Positions 44,040 through 53,111 of a DNA stretch of 64,000 bases are shown here, piece by piece. Position 1 is the stretch's first letter. Every line of letters starts with the position of its first letter. Origin of the DNA: Stigmatella aurantiaca DW4/3-1 (GTDB taxonomy: Bacteria; Myxococcota; Myxococcia; Myxococcales; Myxococcaceae); NCBI RefSeq assembly GCF_000165485.1, contig NC_014623.1, positions 4,111,501-4,175,500 on the forward strand, given 5' to 3'. A program made the position numbers and the translations under genes. A model generated the notes under the pieces. That model did not search any database, had not been told where the DNA came from, and saw only the letters and a list, made by a program, of their open reading frames with translations.

Positions 44040-44975
44040 TCACTCCACGGCCAGCCAGCGCAACACCGTGCGGCCCACATCGGCCACGGTGGCCAGGGCC
44101 TCCAGTTCCGGTGCTGGCGGCCCGAAATAGAGCACGGGCACGGGGTTCAGGGTGTGGCTCCGCGTGGAGAGATCCTCCACATTGCCGTGATCGCTGCAGA
44201 TGAGGATCCGGGCATCCTCCGGGCGGGTGGCGATGACTGACCGGGCGAAGTGCTCGAAGGTGTCCAGGGCACTCAGGGCCGCCTCGAAGTCCTGCGCGTG
44301 CCCGGCTTCGTCCGCCAGGTAGTGCTCGAAGAAGGTGAAGTCCATCCCCTCGGCCACCCGCCAGAAGATGCGCGCGGCCTCCTCGGGTGTGCGCTGGGGC
44401 AGCAAGAGCCCCCGGTTCAGGGCCCGCTGGCCGGTGATGTCGTGGGAGAGCCCCTCTCCCCCCCGCGCGTCGTCCAATGTGCGCAAGGGGACCTGGCCTG
44501 CGGCGAAGGCCAGGGTGGAGGCGGAGGCCTTCAGGCGGCGCAGCGCGGCGGGGGGGAAGGTGAACTCGGGGGGCGAGGTGGAGGGGCGGCGGGGCAGCTT
44601 CAGCGCATCCAGGTAGGAGGCCGGGTAGGTGTTGGCGAAGGTGGCCGAGCGCCCCGCGGTCACCAGCCGTTTGACCAGGGACCGCTCGGACAGCAGCCCC
44701 TGAAGGGGGGCATTGGGGTAGCCCAGGACGTGGCGGCGGATGAGGGCCGGAGCAGGCTCCCCGGTGAGGATGGCGGTCTGGTTGGAGGCCGACTGCGGGC
44801 GCCCCTCCACCCCGAACGTGGTGTCCACGGGGTGGTATTGTCCGTTTTCCGGGAGGCGGGACCCGGACGTCTCGCCAAACCGGGAGAGCAGGTGCTCCCT
44901 CCGGGCCAGCGGGTTGACGGAGGGGTCCTTCCGGCCCACTCCCACACCATCGATGAAGAGGAGCGCGACGCGCAC
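44040..44975 (-). CDS. Alkaline-phosphatase-superfamily metalloenzyme (phosphomutase-like)
   Basis: 311 residues from GTG 44975. The frame also allows ATG 45014, but that would leave 2 bp to the divergent gene and add a polar leader before the first strand V-A-L-L-F-I-D-G-V-G-V-G. That strand carries the first metal Asp of the iPGM/phosphopentomutase/alkaline phosphatase fold; A-S-N-Q-T-A-I-L-T-G supplies the nucleophile Thr/Ser region, and I-C-S-D-H-G-N-V-E-D and S-H-T the second metal site. It lacks the long cap of phosphopentomutase and the transferase domain of iPGM, so it is more likely a phosphatase or phosphodiesterase of unknown substrate. Confidence 0.82.
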   Translation of the reverse strand: MRVALLFIDGVGVGRKDPSVNPLARREHLLSRFGETSGSRLPENGQYHPVDTTFGVEGRPQSASNQTAILTGEPAPALIRRHVLGYPNAPLQGLLSERSLVKRLVTAGRSATFANTYPASYLDALKLPRRPSTSPPEFTFPPAALRRLKASASTLAFAAGQVPLRTLDDARGGEGLSHDITGQRALNRGLLLPQRTPEEAARIFWRVAEGMDFTFFEHYLADEAGHAQDFEAALSALDTFEHFARSVIATRPEDARILICSDHGNVEDLSTRSHTLNPVPVLYFGPPAPELEALATVADVGRTVLRWLAVE

Positions 44976-45016
44976 GGGCTCTGACTGTATCCTCGAATTC
45001 CCCGGCTCCGTCACCT

Positions 45017-46105
45017 ATGGCCATCCACGGCGATCTCTTTAGCTACCCTCTTCCTGAACTTCTCCAATGGCTGGACGGATCCCGCAAGACGGGGACGTTG
45101 CAGCTCTCGTGGGAGGCGGGCGAGCGCAAGCTTTTCATTCTCTCCGGCCAGGTCACGGCCACCTCCAGCGCCGGGCTCCGGGAGCGCGTGGCCCGGCTGT
45201 CGGAGCTGGCGCGGCTGTGCCGGGGCAACCGCGTGCTCGCGGCCTTCGACGAGCTTCAGCGCAACCCGGATGTGGAGGGTGCCTTCCTGGCGCACGGGGT
45301 GGACGTGCGGATGGTGCGGGAGATGGGCCGCGAGGAGCTGGTCAGCTCGGTGATGGACCTGACCATGGCGGGCCGGGGCACGTTCCACTGGACGGAGGAC
45401 GGTGACCGGACGGGGGAGGACTGGCTTCCCTCGGACATGAGCCTGCGGGAGCTGCTGTTCGAGTCGCTGCGCTGGGTGGACGAGCACGCGGACGTGGAGC
45501 GGGCGCTGCCCATCGACGCGATGAGCGTGCGAGCCCTGGGCCCGGCCAGCCCCAGCCAGCCGTTCTTGCACCGGGCGCTCCTCACGCTGTGCGTCCAGCC
45601 TCAGAACCTGGGGCGGTTGCGGCTGTCCATGGGGGTGTCGCGCTCGTCGGTGACCCGGCGCGTGTACGACCTGCTGCGGCTGAAGCTGGTGGAGGTGGAG
45701 GGGGCGCCCCATGTGGAGGCGGATCCCGTGTCGGAGATGCTGGAGAAGGGCGCGGTGCTGGTGCGCGAGGGGCAGTTCGACTCGGCGGGCATCATCTGCG
45801 CCTCGCTGCTGGCGAGCGACCCGGCGGACCGGCGCGTGCGCGAATTCGCGCGCATGGTGCAGCGGGAGCACGTGGCGGCGCTCTATGGCGAGCTGTCCCC
45901 GGTGGCGGTGCCGGTGATGATCCATGATCCCGAGGCGATGACGCTGCTCAAGCCCGAGGAGCGGCAGATCGCCGGCCTGGTCAATGGGCACTGGGACGTC
46001 GCGACCCTGGTGCTGGCGGTGCCCGCGCGCGAGCTGGACACCTTGCGCACGCTGGCGAAGCTCACCCGCATGGGCTTGCTCCAGCTCACCACGCCGCGGC
46101 GCTGA
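45017..46105 (+). CDS. DUF4388 domain protein
   Basis: 362 residues. The N-terminal domain (about 1-130) begins M-A-I-H-G-D-L-F-S-Y-P-L-P-E-L-L-Q-W-L and has T-G-T-L-Q-L-S and G-Q-V-T-A-T-S, the hallmark of DUF4388, a domain frequent in Deltaproteobacteria and linked with GTPase and signalling modules. A middle segment (about 185-235) looks like a winged helix (L-G-R-L-R-L-S-M-G-V-S-R-S-S-V-T-R-R-V). The C-terminal 90 residues hold another small helical unit. No membrane segment. It is convergent with the MglA-like GTPase gene, 16 bp apart, a possible functional partner. Confidence 0.82.
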   Translation: MAIHGDLFSYPLPELLQWLDGSRKTGTLQLSWEAGERKLFILSGQVTATSSAGLRERVARLSELARLCRGNRVLAAFDELQRNPDVEGAFLAHGVDVRMVREMGREELVSSVMDLTMAGRGTFHWTEDGDRTGEDWLPSDMSLRELLFESLRWVDEHADVERALPIDAMSVRALGPASPSQPFLHRALLTLCVQPQNLGRLRLSMGVSRSSVTRRVYDLLRLKLVEVEGAPHVEADPVSEMLEKGAVLVREGQFDSAGIICASLLASDPADRRVREFARMVQREHVAALYGELSPVAVPVMIHDPEAMTLLKPEERQIAGLVNGHWDVATLVLAVPARELDTLRTLAKLTRMGLLQLTTPRR

Positions 46106-46121
46106 GCCGGGGAGAACGGGG

Positions 46122-47261
46122 TTAGGCCGTCTCCGGCAGCCGGGCGTCGTTCAGCCGGGTGAAGACCTGCATCAGGAAGTAGAGGGCAAAGGCCGCGTCA
46201 TCCACGCGCAGGGCCTCCACCCGCTTGGAGAGCCCCTGGAGCTTCAGCAGGTCCGCGCCGTCGGTGCGCAGCAGGAAGCCCTGCTGCGCCAGCGTCCCCT
46301 CTCCGGCGAAGGCGAGGGCGCGCCGGACCGCGTCCATGCAGGAGGCCACGCAGGTGCCGTACTGGCCGCTGGCGAAGGCGGCCTCGGCGGCCCGGGCGTA
46401 ATCGAACAGGTCCCCCGGGGCCAGGGCGCTCGCGGGGCCCATGGCGCGCTGGCCGGCGGGGGCCGGGACCGAGGTGGCCAGGGGTGCCGGGGTCTCCAGC
46501 CGGGGCGCATGGGCGGCCGCGGCCTGGGGAGGATTCTGGCGGGGCATGAGCGAGGGGGGATGGGCCGGCAGCCCTGTCTGGGAGGGGGGGCGGGGCAGGT
46601 GCTGGCTCAGCCGTGCCTCCAGGCCGGCCCCTGGGTTCTCCACCGGCGGCGCGGTGGGACGCGGGGAGGGGACGATGCGTTTGGCCCTCAGGTCCTTGAT
46701 GACCAGCCGGGTGATGGACTTGAGCGTGTCCAGGACGCCCTGGCCGCTGGTGGCGGCGGTCTCGTACTCGGGCACCCCGCGCGTGTTGAGCACCGCGCGC
46801 AGTTGCTCCACGGGCAGCGTCTTCTCGATGTCCCGCTTGTTCCACTGCATCACCAGGGGGAACCGGTCCAGGCGGACGCCCTGCTCCAGCAGGTTTTCCT
46901 CCAGGTTCTGGAGCGACTCGCGGTTGGAGTCCAGGGCCTCGGGCTGCGAGTCCGCGACGAACACCACCCCGTCGGCGCCCTGGAGCACCAGCTTGCGGGT
47001 GGCGTTGTAGAAGACCTGGCCGGGCACGGTGTAGAGCGCCAAGCGGACCGAGCAGTCGTTGACGCGCTCCACCTTCACCGGGAGGAAGTCGAAGAAGAGC
47101 GTCCGGTCCCCCTCGGTGGCGATGGACATCATCTCGCCCCGGTGCGCTGGCCGGATCGTCTCGTAGATCTTGCGCAGGGTCGTCGTCTTGCCCGACAGAC
47201 CCGGGCCATAGAAGACGATCTTCGCGGCCACTTCGCGGGCCATCAGGTTCACGCTGCTCAC
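46122..47261 (-). CDS. MglA-like small GTPase with long C-terminal extension
   Basis: 379 residues. GTPase domain about 1-195: P-loop G-P-G-L-S-G-K-T-T (19-27), switch region T-E-G-D-R-T-L-F-F-D-F, the MglA-style G3 Y-T-V-P-G-Q (77-82) in place of D-x-x-G, and N-K-R-D (141-144). These are the signatures of the bacterial MglA family, which sets polarity and drives gliding or pili in Myxococcus. Residues about 200-275 are a Pro/Ala-rich linker and the last 100 residues a helical domain without known match. Start ATG 47261 overlaps the anmK stop, so it is translated with the recycling genes. Confidence 0.88.
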   Translation of the reverse strand: MSSVNLMAREVAAKIVFYGPGLSGKTTTLRKIYETIRPAHRGEMMSIATEGDRTLFFDFLPVKVERVNDCSVRLALYTVPGQVFYNATRKLVLQGADGVVFVADSQPEALDSNRESLQNLEENLLEQGVRLDRFPLVMQWNKRDIEKTLPVEQLRAVLNTRGVPEYETAATSGQGVLDTLKSITRLVIKDLRAKRIVPSPRPTAPPVENPGAGLEARLSQHLPRPPSQTGLPAHPPSLMPRQNPPQAAAAHAPRLETPAPLATSVPAPAGQRAMGPASALAPGDLFDYARAAEAAFASGQYGTCVASCMDAVRRALAFAGEGTLAQQGFLLRTDGADLLKLQGLSKRVEALRVDDAAFALYFLMQVFTRLNDARLPETA

Positions 47262-48412
47262 GGTGTCAGCTTACCTAGAACGACTTGGCGCCTCGCGCCA
47301 GTCGCGGACGGCACATTCGCAGGGGTCCCGGAGAGGTGCTCGGACGCCAACAGGGCAAAACAGGCTGCTTCTTTCGCTCCTTCTGGGAATCCCAGCGTGT
47401 CCAGGGAGCGCACGGACAGGGGGGCCAGCCGTTCGGTGAGCCGGTGCATCAGGTGGGGATTGCGGGTCCCTCCCCCTGAGACGTACACCGCCTCCAGTGT
47501 CCCGAAGCGGGGCAGGACGTATGTTTCATAGGCCCGGGCCATGGACTCGACGGTGAGGGCGAGCGCCGTGGCCATCAAGTCGTAGGGGCGCGTCCCATGC
47601 CGTTGCCACATCCGGGCCAGGAGCGCTTCGCCGAACCCCTCCCGTCCCGCGCTGCGAGGGGGGGGCTGGGCGAAGAAGGGGAGGGCCAGGAGTTCCTCCA
47701 GGAGGGATGGGAGGACGGTGCCCTGCCGCGAGAGCTGGCCGTCGAGATCGCAGAGGAGCGCATCCCGGGTGATGCGCCGCGCCAGCCCATCCATCACCAT
47801 GTTGCCGGGCCCGGTATCGAAGGCGAGGGTGTCCTCCAGCCGGTCTCCCACTACAGCCATGTTGGCGATGCCCCCGATGTTCTGGAACGCCCGGGCCGTT
47901 CCCGCTTGGCGGAAGAGGGCCCAGTCGAAGTAGGGGATGAGGGGCGCGCCCTCGCCCCCGGCGGCCATGTCGCGCGTGCGGAAGTCGCTCACCACGGGGA
48001 TGCCCGTGCGCTCGGCGATGACGGAGGCTTCTCCCAGCTGGAGCGTGGAGGGGAAGGGGGAGAGGCTCGCGGGGAGGTGGGCCACCGTCTGCCCATGCGA
48101 GCCGATGACGTGGATGTCTTCTGGCGTGAGGCCCGCGCGCGAGATGACGGCCAGGGCCGCCCCGGCGAAGCGCTCGCCCAGCTCGAAGTTGAGCTCGCAC
48201 AGGGTTTGGGCGTCGTGGGCCCCGAGCACCCGCTGGATGAAGAGAGGGGGAAAGGGGTCGGAGACATGGGCGAGCAACTCGAGCTTCACCTGGGCGCCGG
48301 TGCCCTCCACCCGGCACAGGGCGGCCTCCACCGCGTCCACGCTGGTTCCGGACAGCAGCCCTACGCACAGCCGCGAGGACGGAGCAGGAGGCCCGGAAGC
48401 GCGAGAACCCAT
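47258..48412 (-). CDS. anmK: Anhydro-N-acetylmuramic acid kinase
   Basis: Phosphorylates and opens 1,6-anhydro-MurNAc to MurNAc-6-phosphate in cell-wall recycling. 384 residues. Signatures: G-L-L-S-G-T-S-V-D-A-V-E-A at the ATP site, H-V-I-G-S-H-G-Q-T-V-A-H, S-D-F-R-T-R-D-M-A-A-G-G-E-G-A-P-L, the catalytic-region D-T-G-P-G-N-M-V-M-D and S-G-G-G-T-R-N. Its product is the substrate of MurQ, encoded 1.2 kb upstream on the same strand. The start ATG gives a short polar leader before the first strand. The stop overlaps the MglA-like start. Confidence 0.94.
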   Translation of the reverse strand: MGSRASGPPAPSSRLCVGLLSGTSVDAVEAALCRVEGTGAQVKLELLAHVSDPFPPLFIQRVLGAHDAQTLCELNFELGERFAGAALAVISRAGLTPEDIHVIGSHGQTVAHLPASLSPFPSTLQLGEASVIAERTGIPVVSDFRTRDMAAGGEGAPLIPYFDWALFRQAGTARAFQNIGGIANMAVVGDRLEDTLAFDTGPGNMVMDGLARRITRDALLCDLDGQLSRQGTVLPSLLEELLALPFFAQPPPRSAGREGFGEALLARMWQRHGTRPYDLMATALALTVESMARAYETYVLPRFGTLEAVYVSGGGTRNPHLMHRLTERLAPLSVRSLDTLGFPEGAKEAACFALLASEHLSGTPANVPSATGARRQVVLGKLTP

Positions 48413-48520
48413 GGGCGGGAGTGTATCCCGGGGCTCTTTCTCCTGGAGGTGGCGTGGGACTGACCAGGCGTTCAGCCGGTCACCGTCTTGCCATGTCCCC
48501 GGATGACCGGCTGGAGCCGC

Positions 48521-49582
48521 TCAGGGAGGTGGCGCCGGAGGCTCCGCGCGGACGAGGAAGGACTCCTTCCACCGCAGCTTCGACTTCAGGGTGTCCTCGC
48601 GCAGCCAGTAAGCGACCGGCACGGGGGCGCCGCTCCGCAGGCCCATGATCGGAATGCCCTGGTTCTGCACGTAGGGGTTCGAGGTGAGCTGGGGGAAGGG
48701 GTAGGGATCGTTGACGAGGTACCACGTCGAGGCCTGCGTCTTCAGGTAGCCGACGATGACCGCGAGGTGCAGGGGGGGAAGGAAGCTGTTCATGCCCGGC
48801 TCCGTCCCGGCGGAGGGGGCTCCGAGATTGAGGCTCGCGACGATGGGATTTCCCTGATCGAGTTCGCGTCGCACCTCGCCCGAGTCGAGGACGGGGGCGG
48901 TGGCGGCGAAGAGTCTCGGCGTCCGGCGCCCGCTGGCCAGGCGCTTGCGAGGAAAGTCCGTCAGCATCCCCACGACTTCGTGGGCGCTGCCGCCCGCCAT
49001 GGACTTGCAGAAGTTGCAGTTCGAGTTGCACTCGAAGCGGGGGTTGCCCGAGAACAGGGCGCGGACGATGGCGCACTGGGAGGCGAAGCCCAGCGCGTCC
49101 TCGGGTCCGAGGACGCCGTAATGGCGGAAGAGCATCTCTCCGGCGGAGATCCAGCTCCAGACGGGCTTGGGCTGGGACGTGGGGGGGATCGGCAGCTTCT
49201 TGCGCTGGACGTCGGCCTCGCGCTGGAGCAAGGCGGAGCAGGAGAGGGGGCCCTGCGTCAGGGTGGCCTTCCAGGTGCCCTCCTCGATGGGGCCCACGAG
49301 CTCGGCCTGGTAGTGGTGAGGGACATTCGCGGTGACGCGCAGGGTTTGATCTTCCACGGAGAGGGTCTTGAGCTGCGCCGAGAGCCCCTGCTGCTGCGAG
49401 CCCATGAAGCCCTCGAGGCCTTCGGCCCCCTGGGTGATGGACACGGTCAGCACGAAGGGTTGCTGGGGCCGCTCGGGGGCGGTGGCCAGCGGAGGGCAGG
49501 TCACCGGGCCCTCCCAGAGCCCCTCCAGAGACGGGGACGCCGCCAGCACCGCAGCCACAGTCAAAGGCAGCAAGGGGTTCAT
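48521..49582 (-). CDS. Exported papain-like protein with Ser at the catalytic Cys position
   Basis: 353 residues. Signal peptide M-N-P-L-L-P-L-T-V-A-A-V-L-A-A-S. A beta-rich domain (about 20-125) precedes a papain-like domain (about 137-350) of the C39/AvrRpt2-like kind: Q-P-K-P-V-W-S-W-I-S-A-G-E-M-L-F corresponds to the usual x-x-W-C-W-A-A-x-G-E-M, putting S143 where Cys is expected; H272 in L-H-L-A-V-I-V-G-Y and N-D-P at 291-293 keep the other catalytic positions. A Cys-rich insert (C-N-S-N-C-N-F-C) lies between. It is either inactive or a Ser variant. Its start overlaps the murQ stop by 4 bases, which ties it to peptidoglycan metabolism. Confidence 0.75.
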   Translation of the reverse strand: MNPLLPLTVAAVLAASPSLEGLWEGPVTCPPLATAPERPQQPFVLTVSITQGAEGLEGFMGSQQQGLSAQLKTLSVEDQTLRVTANVPHHYQAELVGPIEEGTWKATLTQGPLSCSALLQREADVQRKKLPIPPTSQPKPVWSWISAGEMLFRHYGVLGPEDALGFASQCAIVRALFSGNPRFECNSNCNFCKSMAGGSAHEVVGMLTDFPRKRLASGRRTPRLFAATAPVLDSGEVRRELDQGNPIVASLNLGAPSAGTEPGMNSFLPPLHLAVIVGYLKTQASTWYLVNDPYPFPQLTSNPYVQNQGIPIMGLRSGAPVPVAYWLREDTLKSKLRWKESFLVRAEPPAPPP

Positions 49583-50526
49583 GTTCTCTCGCTGGGAAGA
49601 GCGGAGGGTTTCTTGTTCCGGGGGGGCTTTGCCGCCAAGGCCCGCAGGGACGATGTCTGCAAACGCTTGCGCGCTTCCTGGGGCTTGAGCTTCGTGAAAT
49701 GCATGGCCAGCGCCACCTTCACCTCGCCCCCCGCGGCCGCCAGGAGCCGCTGGGCCTCCGCCGGGGAAAGCTCCGTCAGCTCCGCCACCATGCGCGCGGC
49801 CCGTGCCCGCAGCTTCGCGTTCGTCGGGCGCACGTCTACCATCCGGCCCCGGTACACCTTGCCCAGGCAGATGAAGGCCGTGGTCGTCAGGGCATTGAGG
49901 ATCAGCTTCGTGGCCGTGCCGGCCTTCAGCCGCGTGGAGCCCGCCACCAACTCTGGCCCCGTGGGCGCCAGGATCAGGATGTCCACCCGGGTGCCCCGCT
50001 TGGGCGGGTTGCAGCAGACGAGCACCGTGTGGGCCTTGCGCCTTCGCGCTTCCGCCAAGGCTCCCAGCACGTAAGGCGTGGAGGCACTGGCGGAGATGCC
50101 GCACACCACGTCCCGGGGCCCTGCCCGCAGGTGGCGCACCGCCTCGGCCCCCGCCTGTGCATCGTCCTCCGCGCCCTCCACGGCGCGCGTCATCGCCCGG
50201 CGGCCGCCGGCCAGGGCTGCCTGGACTTGCGAAGGAGGGCTTCCAAAAGTGGGGGGACACTCGCTGGCGTCCAGCACCCCAAGACGGCCACTGGTCCCGG
50301 CTCCCACGTAGAGCAACCGGCCACCGGCCCGCAGTGCCTCCGCCACCGTCCGCGCCGCTTCCGCCACGAGGGGAAGGGTGCCACGGACCGCTCGGATGGC
50401 TGCCAGGTCTTCTCGATGCAACCGGCGGACAATCGCCTCCGGAGATTGGAGATCGAGATCGTCCGCGCGGGGATGAAGCCGCTCGGTGGGTGGGAGCGCG
50501 GCCGAACCTCGACGCGGCTTTCCCAC
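49579..50526 (-). CDS. murQ: N-acetylmuramic acid 6-phosphate etherase
   Basis: Cleaves the D-lactyl ether of MurNAc-6-P to GlcNAc-6-P and lactate in the cytoplasm. 315 residues from GTG 50526, just past rpmB; the open frame continues upstream inside rpmB but that is not coding. SIS-domain signatures: Y-V-G-A-G-T-S-G-R-L-G-V-L-D-A-S-E-C-P-P with T-F-G, G-I-S-A-S-A-S-T-P-Y, and S-T-R-L-K-A-G-T-A-T-K-L-I-L-N, all diagnostic for MurQ. The last 25 residues are a basic tail. Together with anmK it provides muropeptide sugar recycling. Confidence 0.93.
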   Translation of the reverse strand: MGKPRRGSAALPPTERLHPRADDLDLQSPEAIVRRLHREDLAAIRAVRGTLPLVAEAARTVAEALRAGGRLLYVGAGTSGRLGVLDASECPPTFGSPPSQVQAALAGGRRAMTRAVEGAEDDAQAGAEAVRHLRAGPRDVVCGISASASTPYVLGALAEARRRKAHTVLVCCNPPKRGTRVDILILAPTGPELVAGSTRLKAGTATKLILNALTTTAFICLGKVYRGRMVDVRPTNAKLRARAARMVAELTELSPAEAQRLLAAAGGEVKVALAMHFTKLKPQEARKRLQTSSLRALAAKPPRNKKPSALPSERT

Positions 50527-50543
50527 CTGTGAGCGTCCGCGAC

Positions 50544-50735
50544 TCAGGCGGCCTTCACCACCTTGCCCGCCTTGATGCAGCGGGTGCACGCCAGAACGCG
50601 CTCGGTCCGGCCCTCGACGCTGGCCCGGATCTTCTGGAGGTTCGGCAGGGTCCGCCGCTTGGTCTTGTTGTTCGCGTGGGAGACGTTGTTCCCCACCAGC
50701 GGACGCTTTCCACAGATGTCACACTTCCACGCCAT
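50544..50735 (-). CDS. rpmB: Ribosomal protein L28
   Basis: 63 residues: [20 protein letters not shown] is the L28 N-terminus, and [14 protein letters not shown] the C-terminus. ATG 50735 has AAGGAG 9 bases upstream; the in-frame TTG at 50744 is not used. Both CxxC pairs (5/8 and 50/53) are kept, so this is the zinc-binding (C+) form of L28. It precedes murQ by 17 bp. Confidence 0.95.
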   Translation of the reverse strand: MAWKCDICGKRPLVGNNVSHANNKTKRRTLPNLQKIRASVEGRTERVLACTRCIKAGKVVKAA

Positions 50736-50832
50736 GACAGCCAACTCCTTGAAAACAGGGGCGATTCAGCAAGGGCCCCGAAAAGAGCGGCGGAACCTAC
50801 CAGAAATCACCTGAAAATCCAGCCGTTCTGCC

Positions 50833-52344
50833 TCAACCCTTGAGGGGGTTCTTTTTCTTGAGCATTTCCTGCACCAGCCGCGCGGCCCGCATTCCCGCCA
50901 GCAGCTCCCCTTCCAGGCCGAGCCCTGGCAGCACCTCGCGGCCCGCGAGCAGGATGTTCTTCGCCTGCGTGCGCTGGTTCAAACCCGTGACGCCCAAGAA
51001 GGCTTCCGCCTCGAAGGAATAGAGGGGGTGGGGCATCAGCCTGCTTCCGCGCACCCCCCCGGCGTCCAGGTAGGGCACCGAGTGCAGCACCCGCTGGTTC
51101 TGGGTGAAAGGCATCAGTGCGTCCAGGTGGGAGTCGATCCGCTGGGCCACCTTCTGGAGGTGCTCCTCGCCCAGCTCCCGCGTGCTGGCGGGGATGAACA
51201 CCCCGGCGCAGAGCACCCGCAGCGCCTCGTCCTCCTTGCCGCCCGCGGTGCGCGCCGGGTGCTGCTGGAGCAGCATCGCGCCCAGCTCCGGGTCCTCGGT
51301 GTCGATCAGCAACAGCTCGCCCATGCCCCGGGGCAGCGCCTCCACCGGCACCACCCAGTTCACCGCGAACAGCAGCGAGCGGGTGGTCGAGGCATCCAGT
51401 TGTTCCAGCAGCCCCCGGTGCCGCTTGCGGTCCGTGACGAGCCGCCGCAGGGCGCCCGAGTCCGTGGCTGCCACCAGGCACGAGGCCCGATAGACGATGT
51501 CCGAGCGCAGCACCTTCACGCCCTCGAAGCGCGCCCCATCGAAGGTGAGCTCCTCGACGATGAAGCTCTCGGAGTTCTCCCGGCTGAGCACATCCCCGCC
51601 CAGCTCGGACAGCCGCTTGACCAGCAGCTCGCGCAGGCCCTCGGTGCCACCCGGATAGCGCTGGGGCGCCTGGAGCGCCTGGGACAGGGGGCGGGTGAGC
51701 GCCAGGGGCGAGGAGGACTTGTCCAGGTAGGTGAGAAAGGGTTGCAGCCCGCGCAGCAGGGCCCCCGGAGGGGTGTTGTTGGACAGCCGGGGGTGGGCCT
51801 CCAGCCCCGCGTGCTGGCGGATCTTCTTGTTGAGCTTCCACGTCTCGAGCATGCCGTCTGGGGGCAGGTTGGGCTGCTCCTTGAAGAAGGCGTCGCTGGC
51901 CTCGTGCTGGGTGGTGGTGGCCGAGAGCGCCGAGAACAGCCCCTCGGCCGTCTCCCCGAACTCGCGCCCCAGCTCCGCGCGGCGGCGGGTCAGGTCGCCG
52001 TGCAGATCCACCCGGTGGCGCGGGAGGATGAGCTGGAGCTCGGGCACGTGGGCCCGAAGGTTGCGCTGGATCGTGGAGGCCAGGCCCAGCTCGGTGAAGG
52101 CCTCCTCCACCGAGGGCATGGCCTTCAGGGACGGGGTGATGGACGGGGTGTATGGCAGGACATAGCCCCCGTGCTCGTAGCCCGTGCCCGTGCCGTCATG
52201 CTCGATCAACAGGACCCGGTGGCTGCGCCGGGCCAGGAGCGCGGCCGCGAGGGCCCCGCCGATCTGGCTGCCCAGGACAATCACGTCATAGACGTGCCGG
52301 GATGGGCCCGAGGGAAGCTGGAGTCTGGCTGGTTGCGTCGCCAT
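50833..52344 (-). CDS. FAD-dependent oxidoreductase (phytoene-desaturase-like)
   Basis: 503 residues. The N-terminal Rossmann motif reads V-I-V-L-G-S-Q-I-G-G-A-L-A-A-A-L-L-A, with Ser in place of the second Gly of G-x-G-x-x-G, followed by the acidic end of strand 2 (L-L-I-E-H-D). The C-terminus has N-I-L-L-A-G-R-E-V-L-P-G-L-G-L-E-G-E and A-R-L-V, the FAD-closing motif of amine-oxidase/carotenoid-desaturase-type flavoproteins. Substrate unknown. It lies 2.3 kb from the UbiA/lycopene-cyclase-like operon on the other strand, which makes an isoprenoid link possible but not shown. 12 bp after the HAD gene. Confidence 0.8.
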   Translation of the reverse strand: MATQPARLQLPSGPSRHVYDVIVLGSQIGGALAAALLARRSHRVLLIEHDGTGTGYEHGGYVLPYTPSITPSLKAMPSVEEAFTELGLASTIQRNLRAHVPELQLILPRHRVDLHGDLTRRRAELGREFGETAEGLFSALSATTTQHEASDAFFKEQPNLPPDGMLETWKLNKKIRQHAGLEAHPRLSNNTPPGALLRGLQPFLTYLDKSSSPLALTRPLSQALQAPQRYPGGTEGLRELLVKRLSELGGDVLSRENSESFIVEELTFDGARFEGVKVLRSDIVYRASCLVAATDSGALRRLVTDRKRHRGLLEQLDASTTRSLLFAVNWVVPVEALPRGMGELLLIDTEDPELGAMLLQQHPARTAGGKEDEALRVLCAGVFIPASTRELGEEHLQKVAQRIDSHLDALMPFTQNQRVLHSVPYLDAGGVRGSRLMPHPLYSFEAEAFLGVTGLNQRTQAKNILLAGREVLPGLGLEGELLAGMRAARLVQEMLKKKNPLKG

Positions 52345-52356
52345 GCGGAGGACACA

Positions 52357-53070
52357 CTACACAACGTCTTCGCGGCTGGCGCCTTTCCCGTGGGGGGAGG
52401 CCAGCAGCAGGGCTTCCAGCTCGGGTGGAAGCGAGGCGAAATCCGGGGCCGTCCAGTGGGCGCCCGCCTCGCGGAGCAGCTCCGGGGGGGTGGTGGACGT
52501 GATGCCCACCGCCATCATCCCCGCCGCCCGGGCCGCGCGAATGCCGTTCAATGCGTCCTCGAAGACGACACAGGCGGCGGGCTCCACGCCCAGGCCCCGC
52601 GCGGCGGCGAGGAAGATGTCGGGGGCGGGCTTGCCGTGGACCACCTCCTCCGCACCCACCACCCGCCCGAACGTGCTCCGGATGCCCAGCCCATCGAGCA
52701 CCAGCTGGCGGTTGGCCGTGGGGGAAGCGGTGGCCACGGCGAGGTGGATCCGGGCGGCGCGCAGCCGGGCGATGAGCTCCTCCGCCCCCCGCATGAGCGC
52801 CAGGTGCGGGGTGTAGAGCCTCCGGTAGTGGTTCTCTTTCTCCTCCGACAGCTGGTGCAATTCCTCGGCGGGCACGTGCCGGCCGAGGAGCAGCGGGAGG
52901 ATCTCCTCGTTCTTCTTCCCAGCGAACTCGCGCTCGAAGCGCTCGGCGGTGGCCTCCACCCCCAGCCGGCGGGAGAGGGAGACCCACGCCTCGGAGTGGA
53001 AGCGCATGTTGTCGACGAGGGTGCCATCCATGTCGAAGATGGCGGCGAGCAGTCGGGGGGGCGCGGTCAT
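52357..53070 (-). CDS. HAD phosphatase (beta-phosphoglucomutase-like)
   Basis: 237 residues. Motif I F-D-M-D-G-T-L-V-D (Asp13, Asp15), motif II A-T-A-S-P, motif III K-P-A-P-D-I-F-L and motif IV F-E-D-A-L-N-G-I-R-A-A are intact, and the helical cap after motif I is that of subclass IA beta-phosphoglucomutase/phosphatase enzymes. Substrate cannot be told from sequence. It follows the APC permease by 41 bp and precedes the flavoprotein by 12 bp on the same strand. Confidence 0.9.
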   Translation of the reverse strand: MTAPPRLLAAIFDMDGTLVDNMRFHSEAWVSLSRRLGVEATAERFEREFAGKKNEEILPLLLGRHVPAEELHQLSEEKENHYRRLYTPHLALMRGAEELIARLRAARIHLAVATASPTANRQLVLDGLGIRSTFGRVVGAEEVVHGKPAPDIFLAAARGLGVEPAACVVFEDALNGIRAARAAGMMAVGITSTTPPELLREAGAHWTAPDFASLPPELEALLLASPHGKGASREDVV

Positions 53071-53111
53071 GCCCCTTGCTTATCGTGTCTGGCCGGGGCC
53101 GGGGAGCTTTC

